A stretch of 64,000 nucleotides of DNA from JAICMB01 sp963802915 (GTDB lineage Bacteria > Acidobacteriota > Terriglobia > Bryobacterales > Bryobacteraceae), in NCBI GenBank assembly GCA_963802915.1, contig CAWDKQ010000012.1, forward strand, positions 501,915 through 565,914. The letters are read 5' to 3'. Numbering within the stretch: position 1 is the first letter of the stretch; every line of letters begins with the position of its first letter. A program made the position numbers and the translations under genes. Shown here piece by piece: positions 54,551 through 63,313 of this stretch. The notes below the pieces were generated by a model. It saw only the letters and a program-made list of their open reading frames with translations. It was not told the DNA's origin and did no database searches.

Positions 54551-56764
54551 ATGGCCAACACGCACATGCAACTGTCGGCGGGAGACCGGCTTGGCCCCTA
54601 CGAAATTCTCTCGCAGATCGGCGCTGGCGGCATGGGCGTGGTCTATAAGGCTCGAGACACACGCCTGGACCGGATTGTCGCCCTGAAGGTTTCGGCCGCC
54701 GAGTACTCCGAACGGTTCGAGCGGGAAGCTCGGGCCGTCGCGGCTCTGAACCACCCGAACATCTGTCAGATCTACGATGTCGGTGCAAACTTTATCGTCC
54801 TGGAATTCCTGGATGGGCACCCCCTGCTCTCTCCGGCGGAACCTGGTCCGCTGTCGATTGAGCGCGCGGTCGACTACGCTGTGCAGATCTGCGATGCGCT
54901 CGAGGCGGCGCATCAAAGAGGGACGGTGCACCGGGATCTGAAACCCGCCAACATCCTGGTTACCAAGACCGGCGTGAAGCTGCTGGACTTCGGGCTGGCG
55001 AAAGTCGTGGCGGAGGCGCCAGATTCGGAACGCGAGACTGACGAAACCCAAACGCTTGCGCTCACACGGGAAAACGCCATCCTGGGCACGGCCCACTACA
55101 TGTCGCCGGAGCAGGTCGTAGGCAAACCGGCAGATACGCGTTCGGACATTTTCTCCTTTGGCGTGGTGCTGTATGAGTTGCTCAGTGCGAGGAAAGCATT
55201 CACGGGCGAAAACGCGATCTCGATTCTCGCATCCATTCTGAACCAAGATCCACCACCCTTGGTGGAGGCGCCCCGGGAGATCGCGCGAGTCGTCAGCGGT
55301 TGCATCGCTAAGCACCCAGATCAGCGCTTCCAGAACATCGGGGAGGTAAAGCGGGCGCTGAAGCTAGCGGTAGCGACTCCGGTCGCGGAACAACCATCGA
55401 TCGCTGTGCTGCCGTTCGCGAATCTCAGCGCAGATGCGGAAAACGAGTATTTCAGCAACGGCTTGGCCGAGGACATCCTCAACGCGCTGGTCAAGGTGCC
55501 TGGATTGCGAGTGAGGGCCCGCACCTCCACGCTCGCATTGTTCCGAAAACAGCATGACATCCGCACTATTGCGCGAGATCTGAACGTGGAACACATCTTG
55601 GAGGGAAGTGTACGCAGGCTCGGGAATCGTCTCCGCGTGACCGCTCAGTTGATCAAGGCGTCGGACGGGTACCACCTCTGGTCGGAGCGGTACGACCGCG
55701 AGATGACGGACGTGTTCGCGATTCAGGACGAAATATCGCAGGCGATCGTCGAAACCCTGAAGCTTAAGTTAAGTGGCCGGCCGCTGCTGAACCGGCCTAC
55801 TGGTGATTTGGAAGCGTACAATCTCTACCTCCGAGGACGACATCTATCGGCACGGCTCAACCCGGAGAGCGTGCGCGTGGCTCGAGGGTACTTCGAGCAG
55901 GCGCTCGCACGCGACCCGCAGTACGCCCTGGCACACGCCGGAGTGGGATACCTGATGATTATAGAAGCCGTGTGGGGCCGAGGTGATCCCCGGACTCTTT
56001 TCCCAGACGCAAAGCGATCCATAGAGAAGGCTCTGGAACTGGATGCGAATGTCGCTGTGACGCATGCGTACCTTGCAAGCGTACTCGGCGAGTACGATTA
56101 TGATTGGGCAGAAGCCGAACGTGAGATGAAGCGGGCGGTGGAGCTGGGCCCTGCCGTAGCCGAGGTCCATTTCTGTTACGCTATGCATTTCCTCCAACCA
56201 GTGGGGCGGCTGAAGGAAGCGGAAGCGGAGTTCAAGCGCGCGGCCGAACTCGACCCGTTGTACCATTTCGCGGTGATCGGCCTAGCGGAAAATGCGTATC
56301 GCCGGGGTGATCCGGACGCTGCGGTGGCGCTAGCGAAGAAAGCGCTCGAGTTGGATGCGACGTACTACTTTTCGTACTGGATTCTCGGGCTGTCTCAATT
56401 TCTCAAGGGTAGCGTCGGCGATGCGGTCGATGCGGTCGAGCGGGCAGCTTTGTTTTCGGAGCGAAACCCGTGGGTGTTGGCTTCGCTCCACAATCTGTAT
56501 GCGCGGGGGGGCCGGAGTGAGGAAGCGGCGGCCGTGATCAAGGAGTTGAGAGATCGTGCGCGAACGGGTTACGTAGCTCCGGGAGTATTTGGAATCGTAT
56601 GCTTGGGATTGGGACAGGTGGAAGAGGCGCTGGATTGGTATGAGAAAGCCGTCGACGGCCGCGACGCCACTGTGCTGTACCTTTCGACCGAGCCCAAACT
56701 CGGGCGGCTTCGGTCTCATCCTCGCTACCAGGCGCTGCGACGCAAAATGCTTTTGCCGGAATGA
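54551..56764 (+). CDS. Soluble Ser/Thr kinase with TolB-like and TPR domains
   Basis: A 737-residue kinase without a membrane helix. The kinase domain spans ~15-275: GAGGMGVVYKA, Lys46 in VALKVS, HRDLKPAN with His127, DFG at 146, MSPEQVVGKPADTRSDIFSFG. Next is a TolB-like segment at ~283-400 (IAVLPFANLSADAENEYFSNG, LAEDILNALVKVPGLRVRAR), best known from adenylate-cyclase-like and transcription-factor sensors. The tail to ~730 is TPR repeats (LDPLYHFAVIGLAENAYRRGD; LARDPQYALAHAGVGYL). It is a cytosolic relative of the kinase at 32.3 kb, with the same order of domains minus the membrane segment. No partner gene is adjacent. Confidence 0.92.
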   Translation: MANTHMQLSAGDRLGPYEILSQIGAGGMGVVYKARDTRLDRIVALKVSAAEYSERFEREARAVAALNHPNICQIYDVGANFIVLEFLDGHPLLSPAEPGPLSIERAVDYAVQICDALEAAHQRGTVHRDLKPANILVTKTGVKLLDFGLAKVVAEAPDSERETDETQTLALTRENAILGTAHYMSPEQVVGKPADTRSDIFSFGVVLYELLSARKAFTGENAISILASILNQDPPPLVEAPREIARVVSGCIAKHPDQRFQNIGEVKRALKLAVATPVAEQPSIAVLPFANLSADAENEYFSNGLAEDILNALVKVPGLRVRARTSTLALFRKQHDIRTIARDLNVEHILEGSVRRLGNRLRVTAQLIKASDGYHLWSERYDREMTDVFAIQDEISQAIVETLKLKLSGRPLLNRPTGDLEAYNLYLRGRHLSARLNPESVRVARGYFEQALARDPQYALAHAGVGYLMIIEAVWGRGDPRTLFPDAKRSIEKALELDANVAVTHAYLASVLGEYDYDWAEAEREMKRAVELGPAVAEVHFCYAMHFLQPVGRLKEAEAEFKRAAELDPLYHFAVIGLAENAYRRGDPDAAVALAKKALELDATYYFSYWILGLSQFLKGSVGDAVDAVERAALFSERNPWVLASLHNLYARGGRSEEAAAVIKELRDRARTGYVAPGVFGIVCLGLGQVEEALDWYEKAVDGRDATVLYLSTEPKLGRLRSHPRYQALRRKMLLPE

Positions 56765-57411
56765 ATCCTCGGCTTTTGTGGGCTTAGATCCAAAAGCTCT
56801 GACCGTGTCCCGATAGCGAAAGCATAAGGAATGTCTTAAGAGGCAGACCGGAAGCTATTGATGGACTTGTAACGCCCAAACCCTACATATGAATCGGTCC
56901 AATGCCCCGGCGCAGCAGGAACGCTCCGCGATCGCGCCCCCCCGATGACAGATGACAGATCCGAGGTGTTTTTAGGATAACTTTTCAATGTTTGAGAGAA
57001 ACATGAGAAAGTTTCCAAAATTGACCCCCAGATGTGTCACCTGTCACCCGAGGTGGAGGTCAGGCAGCGAGGGAGAACGATTCAGCCCGGCGGCTGGTAG
57101 GGGCTCCGATGCTTTGGACAGGTGGTGGGCGCGATCAGCAGGCAGGGCAGGAACGGTAGGGACGGCGGGCTCACCGCAGGCTCACATAGGCACGGAATGA
57201 ACCAGGGCACGGTGGGCGCAGGCACGCCGGTGAATAGGTCGCTTGGAAAATAGGACCGCGATGACAGCGGGCGGTGCGGACTGTTTTCAGCCCGTAAGAA
57301 GACCGTGTTGGTCCCGGTGACGTTCAGTATTGCGGCCGGGTGGTCGCTGGATTTAAAATGATCGCGTGCATATTCTGATCGCTTGACCTAATGCTCTTCA
57401 AGGAGATCATC
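56765..57411. other. Intergenic region with a low-complexity G/C-rich tract
   Basis: About 650 bp without a supported gene. The stretch 57110-57230 contains degenerate repeats of GGCAGG, GGCACGG and related words. A run of seven C at 56937-56943 lies further up. Nothing else stands out. Confidence 0.4.
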
Positions 57412-57891
57412 ATGTCAAAGTGTTCACGGTGCGGCGCCGATACGAAGCTCCATGTTGACGGCGTTCCGGTGTGTGTCGGATGTGACAATTCCACTCCATC
57501 GAGTCCTCCGAAAAACTTTCAACCCTCGCGGGGAAAGAAAAACATAACGAACGTGACCCTTCCGACTCACGAGCCAGTTGCGGGCAGCGGGCCCCTTGCT
57601 ACCACGACACAGAACGTTAGGAGTTCTCAAATATCTCGCGAAGATGTCGAGAGGGCACTCCGCGATGAACTTGCGATAGCGAGGGACGAATTTCGTCGTG
57701 CAGTTCAGGCCTTTGAGGCCGTGATTGGCGATATCCCCAGTGGACTCCCGCACCCAGACGGCGTTCAGCGAATGCATAACGTCTCCAGGGAACACTCCGC
57801 CGCAAGGGACAGGCTGGTTTCAGCAATCAAACGGATGAATGAGTTTTTCTTGGATGAGACCGTGCCGGAGGATTCGAAGCACGAACGCTAG
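57412..57891 (+). CDS. Zinc-ribbon protein with PSGxPHPDGxQRxxNxSRE motif
   Basis: A 159-residue protein. The ATG at 57412 has AAGGAG 7 bp upstream. Residues 4-26 carry CSRCGAD and CVGCDN, a CxxC...CxxC zinc ribbon. A Ser/Pro-rich linker follows, then a helical hairpin with DIPSGLPHPDGVQRMHNVSRE at the turn. The helices RRAVQAFEAVIG and RLVSAIKRMNEFFLDE flank it, ending TVPEDSKHER. The same hairpin without the zinc ribbon is encoded at 47557. Function unknown, but the conserved turn and the fusion to a metal ribbon suggest a binding module. Confidence 0.68.
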   Translation: MSKCSRCGADTKLHVDGVPVCVGCDNSTPSSPPKNFQPSRGKKNITNVTLPTHEPVAGSGPLATTTQNVRSSQISREDVERALRDELAIARDEFRRAVQAFEAVIGDIPSGLPHPDGVQRMHNVSREHSAARDRLVSAIKRMNEFFLDETVPEDSKHER

Positions 57892-58177
57892 ACCGAGATT
57901 GCCATCCCGCAATCGAAGCCGTTCGCGCCCTCAACCCTCACCGTCGCATTCCGAATTAAGTCCGAGACTTGTTCTGATCCGCGACGCGTTCTGTTCCTCA
58001 ACTCGCTCTGGCCCCAGCGTGCTGACCATGCCCGTGCCTGCCCAGCGGTTCGTGCCAGCCGTACCTTGTTCCAGCCCGTGCGTCCCGTGCCTGCCGTCCG
58101 CGCTTTCGGCCTGTCCCACAACCTGATGAATTTGGGACGGGCGGAATTCGGCCCGCCACGTCCCTGGAATGGGCAAC
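57892..58177. other. G/C-rich degenerate repeat tract
   Basis: No supported gene. Between about 57990 and 58110 CCGTGCCTGCC-like words recur. They are the reverse complement of the words at 57110-57230, so similar tracts in opposite orientation flank the zinc-ribbon gene. Confidence 0.4.
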
Positions 58178-58431
58178 TTACGCAGCGTGCTCCGCGTGGG
58201 GATTTTGGGACATAAGGAAACGATTTACCTTCTCTCGGCCAGTGTGCAACCCCTTCGCGACCTCCCGCACGGACGCTCCGCTGGCGTGAAGCTCCACAGC
58301 CCTGGCACGATCAAAGACGACCGAGCGACGTCCTAGGTCCTTTCCGTTCGCGACGGGATCCCACACCCAGCCCAAGGCGTTCGCGAATGATCTCCCTTTC
58401 GAATTCGGCGACGGTCGCGACGAATGGAGGA
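58178..58431 (-). pseudogene. Serine recombinase (resolvase) C-terminal fragment, frameshifted
   Basis: Minus-strand codons from about 58424 to 58385 read VATVAEFEREIIRERLG, the end of a resolvase catalytic domain. In a second frame GKDLGRRSVVFDRARAVEL and SGASVREVAKGLHTGREK follow, the small helix-turn-helix that resolvases use to bind DNA. The frame changes between, near 58345-58380, and the N-terminal catalytic half with its serine is missing. It is a dead remnant of a resolvase or invertase. Confidence 0.7.
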
Positions 58432-58739
58432 GTAGACGCGACGTGGGACTCGATTCGTCAGTATGGATAGATTGACTCACCGCGAGGGAACCGGACACAG
58501 TGGGCGCGTAATGATTCAATTCCGTCGAGAGAGTACCGGACGGAACGTTAGCTCCGAGCTCACACCGCAATACCATTCCCATTCACGATGCTTGGGGCCG
58601 GCCCGTGCAACACACTTGTTCGTCAAAATGCGTGCTGACGGCTGCCGCCACATGCCCCAACTTGAGCGGATCGATATGCAACTCCACAACGGCTTCGTTC
58701 AGACCGATTCCAACGACCGCGGGCACGAAAGGAAGGAGA
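58432..58739. other. Region without a supported gene
   Basis: About 300 bp between the resolvase remnant and the inverted integrase end. No motif or repeat is seen. Confidence 0.35.
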
Positions 58740-58865
58740 CTACGCACAGTTATTAAATGGGGGTTTTAGAAGAATGCAGTCGCCAGGAGCCTTGGACAAG
58801 TCCTGCTTCAGTCCGATGTAGATTTCTGTCATCGTGATCGATGCATGGCCGAGAGCATACTGAAT
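58740..58865 (-). pseudogene. Inverted 3' end of an integrase gene
   Basis: The last 41 codons of this minus-strand frame, IQYALGHASITMTEIYIGLK then QDLSKAPGDCILLKPPF and a stop, match the C-terminus of the intact integrase on the other strand (59807-59932) at most positions, including the final His-Tyr segment. The rest of this second gene is gone: further upstream the same DNA is the 5' end of the intact integrase read in reverse. It is the tail of a sister element. Confidence 0.8.
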
Positions 58866-58930
58866 CTTCAAGGGGAGCGCCTGTTTCGGGTTGGGCTCCT
58901 GTGCCGACCTCACCGACAGTCTGTAAGTGT

Positions 58931-59932
58931 ATGGACAGAAAGGAGAAAGTGGTTCATAATTACCAAATGAGTGAGATCGGCGCCGAGCTGGTGAGGATAC
59001 CGGATTCCGAGTCAAGTCCTGATTTTGACAGCATGTGGAATGCACTGAAATCGGCAGCGTTGGCCGGCGTGCCATCGGAGAAATCAAAGCGCCTCTATTC
59101 CGGATGTCTCGATCATTTCTACCGCTGGTACTTTCTTGAGCCCCGGCCGCCGTTCGGCAAAACCGTCGTGCAAGAGTATCGCACCGCTCTCGAACTCGAA
59201 GGGTACGCGCCCTCGACTGTAGCAATCCACATCGCCTCGCTACGAAAACTTGCCGAGGAAGCCGCAGATAACGGGCTCTTGGACCGGCAGCTTGCCGCAG
59301 GAGTTTGCCGTGTGCGCGGCCCGCGAAGGCTCGGTCGCAAACTCGGCAATTGGCTAGGCATTGATGAATCTGAAGCACTGATTTGCGCCCCGGATAGCTC
59401 CACGTTGAAGGGCGTCCGCGATCAGGCAATCCTCAGTGTGGCCCTAGGTTGCGGATTACGGCGTAGCGAACTCGCCGCGTTGACACTCGGCCATATGCAA
59501 GTCCGCGACTCCAGATGGCTAATTGCGGATCTCGTCGGCAAGCATCGTCGCTTGCGAACAGTGCCCGTTCCTGATTGGGTGAAGCTCTCGCTTGATTTGT
59601 GGCTATTCCGTGCCGGGTTCGCCACCGGCCGGGTATTCCGATCCATCAGCAAAGCGGGCGTAATGAATGGCGACTCGATGACGCCTCAAGCCATTTACGA
59701 AGTCGTCCGGACGTACGGTTATCGAACAGGAGTTCGGATCTCGCCGCACGACATGCGACGGACATTCGCCAAGCTCGCATTCGCCGGTGGTGCTCCTCTC
59801 GAACAGATTCAGTATGCTCTCGGGCATGCGTCGATCACAACTACGGAAATCTACCTCGGACTTAAGCAGGACCTCTCCAAGGCCCCAGGCGACTGCATCC
59901 ATTTGAAACTCCCCTTCGATAAATGTGCATAG
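58931..59932 (+). CDS. Tyrosine-type site-specific recombinase (integrase)
   Basis: A 333-residue tyrosine recombinase starting at the ATG at 58931 (MDRKEKVVHNYQ). The core-binding domain (~25-135) includes LAGVPSEKSKRLYSGCLDHF and YAPSTVAIHIASLRKLAEE. Catalytic residues: Arg in LGCGLRRSELAALTL, the beta hairpin with Lys in LVGKHRRLRTVPV, HDMRRTFA for HxxR, and LGHASITTTEIYL with the third His and the nucleophilic Tyr. All expected residues are present, so it could be active. It is flanked by an inverted copy of its own 3' end and by a resolvase remnant. Its target site is unknown. It converges with the qhp operon, 51 bp away. Confidence 0.9.
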   Translation: MDRKEKVVHNYQMSEIGAELVRIPDSESSPDFDSMWNALKSAALAGVPSEKSKRLYSGCLDHFYRWYFLEPRPPFGKTVVQEYRTALELEGYAPSTVAIHIASLRKLAEEAADNGLLDRQLAAGVCRVRGPRRLGRKLGNWLGIDESEALICAPDSSTLKGVRDQAILSVALGCGLRRSELAALTLGHMQVRDSRWLIADLVGKHRRLRTVPVPDWVKLSLDLWLFRAGFATGRVFRSISKAGVMNGDSMTPQAIYEVVRTYGYRTGVRISPHDMRRTFAKLAFAGGAPLEQIQYALGHASITTTEIYLGLKQDLSKAPGDCIHLKLPFDKCA

Positions 59933-59983
59933 ATCAAGTTCGTCACCATTTCCAGACTGCCTAGGTTTATTTGCTTATTACTC

Positions 59984-60562
59984 TTACTTGCATATCAAGC
60001 AGCCCGTCACATTCGCGACCGCGAAGCTGATCCCCTTCAAATTGCGTTCCGGCGACACCCCCGGAATCGGCCGTGGATAGCCGGACGCGAAATAGGCCGT
60101 GCGGCCGCCCGGCAGTTCGCGCATGCGGCACTCGTCGCGCGGGCAGTCCCAATCGAGCAATACCGGAATCGTGCCCGGCAAACATCCCGGCAGCCACCCA
60201 TACGCGGATACGACCCTTGCTCCGCGCGAGAGCGCGGCGTCCACCGCTTTTTGCAACAACTCCGCGTGCTCGGCCTTGGTCGTGCCGAGGCTCAAATTGA
60301 TCCACTCGATGCCATTCGCGGCGCACCACTCGATGGCACGCGCCAGTGTTTGCGCATCCGTCGCAAGCTTGCGATCGAAAATCTTCACCGCGAATATTTC
60401 GGCGTCCGGCGCTTTCTCGCGAATAACGGCCGCGACCGCCGTACCGTGTCCCAGTCGGTCGACATAGTCGTCGCTGACGATCGCAACCCCGCCCGCTATT
60501 CCGTTGACATGCGGATGAGCCGCATAGATGCCGCTATCGACCACGGCAACGCGCGCGCTCAC
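59984..60562 (-). CDS. qhpE: QhpE-like subtilisin-family protease (leader peptidase of QhpC)
   Basis: A short S8-family serine protease of 192 residues. I start it at GTG 60562, which overlaps the stop of the ABC transporter (GTGA) and lies eight codons before the catalytic Asp. Triad: Asp9 in VAVVDSG, His39 in LGHGTAVAA, and Ser179 in GISFAVANVTG. No signal peptide or pro-domain, so it acts in the cytoplasm. In quinohemoprotein amine dehydrogenase biogenesis QhpE removes the leader from the crosslinked gamma subunit before export. The small size and genetic context match that role. It has several cysteines, some near the end (CPRDEC, CLIC). Being last in the overlapping operon supports the assignment. 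Confidence 0.85.
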   Translation of the reverse strand: MSARVAVVDSGIYAAHPHVNGIAGGVAIVSDDYVDRLGHGTAVAAVIREKAPDAEIFAVKIFDRKLATDAQTLARAIEWCAANGIEWINLSLGTTKAEHAELLQKAVDAALSRGARVVSAYGWLPGCLPGTIPVLLDWDCPRDECRMRELPGGRTAYFASGYPRPIPGVSPERNLKGISFAVANVTGCLICK

Positions 60563-62262
60563 GGCGCGGTAGCTGTGCGGAGGAAGTGTTGTGCGAGCGC
60601 GCCGGGCTCTTCCGCCGTCCGCGCATCCCGCAGCACAATCACACGGTCCGCGCGGCTTGCCACCTCGAACCGATGCGAGATCACTATAGTGGTTCGACCC
60701 CGCATTAGAGTCGCGCACCCGGTGATCACCTCCTGCTCCGACGCCGGATCGAGCGCCGCCGTTGGCTCGTCCAGAATCAGCACCGTTGGATTCGCCAGGT
60801 ACGCCCTAGCAATTGCCAGCCGCTGCTTCTCACCTGACGAAAGAGCCATCCCGCGCTCTCCGACAATGGTCTCGTACCGTTGCGGCAGGTTCTCGATAAA
60901 ATCGCCGACGCCTGCCGCGCGGCATGCATCCCGCAAGTCCGAATCCGACCCATCCGGCCGCACATAGCGCAGATTCTCCGCGATGGAGGCATGAAACACG
61001 AACGGCTCCTGATCGACGAGCACCACGTGCCGGCGCAGATCTTCGAGCCGCAATTCCCGCAGGTCGCGGCCATCCAGTCGAATCACGCCGCCATCCGGAT
61101 CGAGCATCCGCAGGAGCAGATCCGCGATAGTCGATTTCCCACTGCCGCTTGGACCCACGATCGCCACAGTCTCGCCGGGTTCCACTGCAAAGCTGACGCG
61201 CTCAAGAACGATATCGCGATCAAACCGGAACGTCACGTTCTCAAACGCGATCCTTCCCGCGCAATTCTCGAGGGCTACGGTCGCCACGCTTTCGACGACT
61301 TCCACGGGCGATTCCAGGATCTGGTCCACGCGCGCCAGCGATACCCGAACCGTCGCCAGATTGGCGTACAGCCCCATCAGCGACTGGATCGGCGCCATCA
61401 TCCGCATCTGATACGCCATGAAGGCGACCAGGCTGCCGACGGTCAACGCTCCGTGGATGACCTGCCAGCCGCCATAAAGAAATAGGAGCATCGTACTCGC
61501 CGACAGCAGCAGACCGGGGAGCGCCCCGGCGAGATACGTCACCCGCTGCATCGACATCAGCGCCTGAATGAACACGTCGTTCTTCGCTTTGAACCGCGCC
61601 GCTTCGTGCTGCTGCGCGTTCGATGCCACTACGAGCTTCATCCCTTGCAGTGTCTCGATGAGAAAGCTTCCGATGGCCGCGCTGGCGTTGCGCATCGCGG
61701 CGATCTGCGTTTCCAGAAGGCGGCGATAGCGATTCAGGACCCATATGCTGACTGGCAGCAGCGCCACTCCGGCCAGGAACAAGCGCGCGTCCAGCCATAC
61801 GAGCATCACCACCGAGCCCAGCAGATAAAGTATGTTGCCCGTCCAAGCCAGCACGCTCTCCGCCGCGACGCGTTGTATTTCGCCAACATCGTTATTGATA
61901 CGGCTCACGATCTCGCCCAGTCGCGTTCGCGCATAGAATCGCGGCGAGAGGCGCTGCAAATGCCGGTACAGAGCCAGCCGCATATCGAACAGAATCTCGG
62001 CCGAAACCCGTGTATAACGCAGCCCGCTAATAACGTTGAGAAAAAAACTTGCGATGGTGAGCGCCGCGAACATTCCGACCGTTCGCACCAACGCCATCCA
62101 GTCGCGGCCAAGCAGCGCTCTGTCGATAAGTCCTTTGGAAAGATAGGGCAGGTAAAGCGAAAACGCCGTGCCGAGCAGGCTCAGCGACACGATTAGGATT
62201 AAAGACCGCCAATACGGCAGAACGTACGCGAGCAGGCGCGGCGCGCTCTTATGGAACCACAT
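60559..62262 (-). CDS. qhpF: QhpF-like ABC exporter (fused membrane and ATPase domains)
   Basis: An ABC half-transporter of 567 residues. The ATG at 62262 overlaps the end of qhpB by 14 bp. Residues ~15-300 form the six-helix membrane domain (YLPYLSKGLIDRALLG, RLGEIVSRINNDVGEIQRV, GGWQVIHGALTVGSLVAFMAY). The ATPase has Walker A GPSGSGKST at 370-378, signature LSSGE at 474-478, Walker B VLILDEPTAALD at 494-505, and the H-switch in VISHRFEVASRADR. It belongs to the same exporter family as lipid A and bacteriocin exporters. In the qhp system QhpF carries the modified gamma subunit across the inner membrane. There is no C39 peptidase domain, consistent with a separate QhpE. Confidence 0.88.
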   Translation of the reverse strand: MWFHKSAPRLLAYVLPYWRSLILIVSLSLLGTAFSLYLPYLSKGLIDRALLGRDWMALVRTVGMFAALTIASFFLNVISGLRYTRVSAEILFDMRLALYRHLQRLSPRFYARTRLGEIVSRINNDVGEIQRVAAESVLAWTGNILYLLGSVVMLVWLDARLFLAGVALLPVSIWVLNRYRRLLETQIAAMRNASAAIGSFLIETLQGMKLVVASNAQQHEAARFKAKNDVFIQALMSMQRVTYLAGALPGLLLSASTMLLFLYGGWQVIHGALTVGSLVAFMAYQMRMMAPIQSLMGLYANLATVRVSLARVDQILESPVEVVESVATVALENCAGRIAFENVTFRFDRDIVLERVSFAVEPGETVAIVGPSGSGKSTIADLLLRMLDPDGGVIRLDGRDLRELRLEDLRRHVVLVDQEPFVFHASIAENLRYVRPDGSDSDLRDACRAAGVGDFIENLPQRYETIVGERGMALSSGEKQRLAIARAYLANPTVLILDEPTAALDPASEQEVITGCATLMRGRTTIVISHRFEVASRADRVIVLRDARTAEEPGALAQHFLRTATAP

Positions 62263-63313
62263 ACAGCCTGGTAGTGGTATCCGTATCGAGCGTGATGGTG
62301 CGCAGGTATTTGAAGTTGCTGGCATCGTACAGATCGATGGTGTTGCCGGCGTTGTAAACGTACAGCACCTTACCATTCGTGCTGCTTCTGATGGACATGC
62401 GCGGACGGCCCTGAAATTCCATGCGCCGATCCAGCTTGCGATTCGCTAGATCGAAGCTCCAGAACTCGTAGCGCCCGACCTCGGAATGAATGCCGTAGCC
62501 CCATTTCCGACCCGGCGCCAGAGTGAAGCTGACCCGAATCGCCGGTCCCAGCGCGTAAAAATCCACACTCTTTTGCGGCAGGTTCACGCGCGCGATCCCC
62601 ATCATACGCCGGTTCGCTATCGGGTCCTGAATCTGGAAAATGCCGGTCAGGAAACCGGGTTCCTCCGTGCTGTCGTCGAGCGCGCCAAAGTCCATGTGCC
62701 CGAGGCCCGGTTCGAACGGCCGCGACAGCTCCCACTTGTCCACTTCCTTGAAATCCTTCGTATCCAGAATGGTAATGTCCGGCCCAAACAGATATAGCAG
62801 CTTCCCATCGGGTGAGAATTTCAGACCGATAAATTCACGCTCTTCGCTCTTAGGCCATGGAATGGTCCGCGTCACTTTGTGGGTCTTCAAATCGTACTGC
62901 TGCAACGTCGGCGGTCCAATCTCCCACCGATCCACGTGCTTGGTCGCGGTCTTCAACAGCAGGATCATGTAGTTATGTGTCGGGTCCGGTTCGAAGCCGT
63001 TGATGCGGACCTTCTTGTTGCCCTCGCTCAGGCGGAATGTGTCGATCACCTGCTGGCGCGCGATGTCGGCGATCTCGATATTCTCGAAGGTGCTGTTCAA
63101 GAAATAGAAGCGCTTGTGGTCATCCGACAAACTTAATTCGTCGGGGATGCCCGTCTTGGTCTGGATCCGGCCGACCACTTTTTCGGTCGTCTCGTCGAGA
63201 ACGAGAATCTCGCCGGGACGCCCGCCGATGTAGAGCTTCCCATTGCCGCCGTTCAGCTCCTGGGCAGAAACGCAAATGGACAGCAGCGCGAACGCGATCA
63301 GCAGCATTCTCAT
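62249..63313 (-). CDS. qhpB: Quinohemoprotein amine dehydrogenase beta subunit-like protein
   Basis: A 354-residue exported beta-propeller. The ATG at 63313 overlaps the stop of qhpC (ATGA) and opens a signal peptide (MRMLLIAFALLSICVSAQ). The mature chain is made of propeller blades, for example GKLYIGGRPGEILVLDETTEK, KFSPDGKLLYLFGPDITILD and SIRSSTNGKVLYVYNAGNTIDLY, given in part, ending TTTRLYVVP. Size and repeated blades match the beta subunit of quinohemoprotein amine dehydrogenase, which packs against the quinone-bearing gamma subunit in the periplasm. The propeller alone would be a generic YVTN/TolB call; the position between qhpC and qhpF makes it QhpB. A longer upstream frame overlaps qhpC and is not used. 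Confidence 0.87.
   Translation of the reverse strand: MRMLLIAFALLSICVSAQELNGGNGKLYIGGRPGEILVLDETTEKVVGRIQTKTGIPDELSLSDDHKRFYFLNSTFENIEIADIARQQVIDTFRLSEGNKKVRINGFEPDPTHNYMILLLKTATKHVDRWEIGPPTLQQYDLKTHKVTRTIPWPKSEEREFIGLKFSPDGKLLYLFGPDITILDTKDFKEVDKWELSRPFEPGLGHMDFGALDDSTEEPGFLTGIFQIQDPIANRRMMGIARVNLPQKSVDFYALGPAIRVSFTLAPGRKWGYGIHSEVGRYEFWSFDLANRKLDRRMEFQGRPRMSIRSSTNGKVLYVYNAGNTIDLYDASNFKYLRTITLDTDTTTRLYVVP

Noticed and set aside
58866..59429. Minus-strand frame upstream of the inverted integrase tail
   Set aside because: It is the reverse of the intact integrase gene and shows no protein features.
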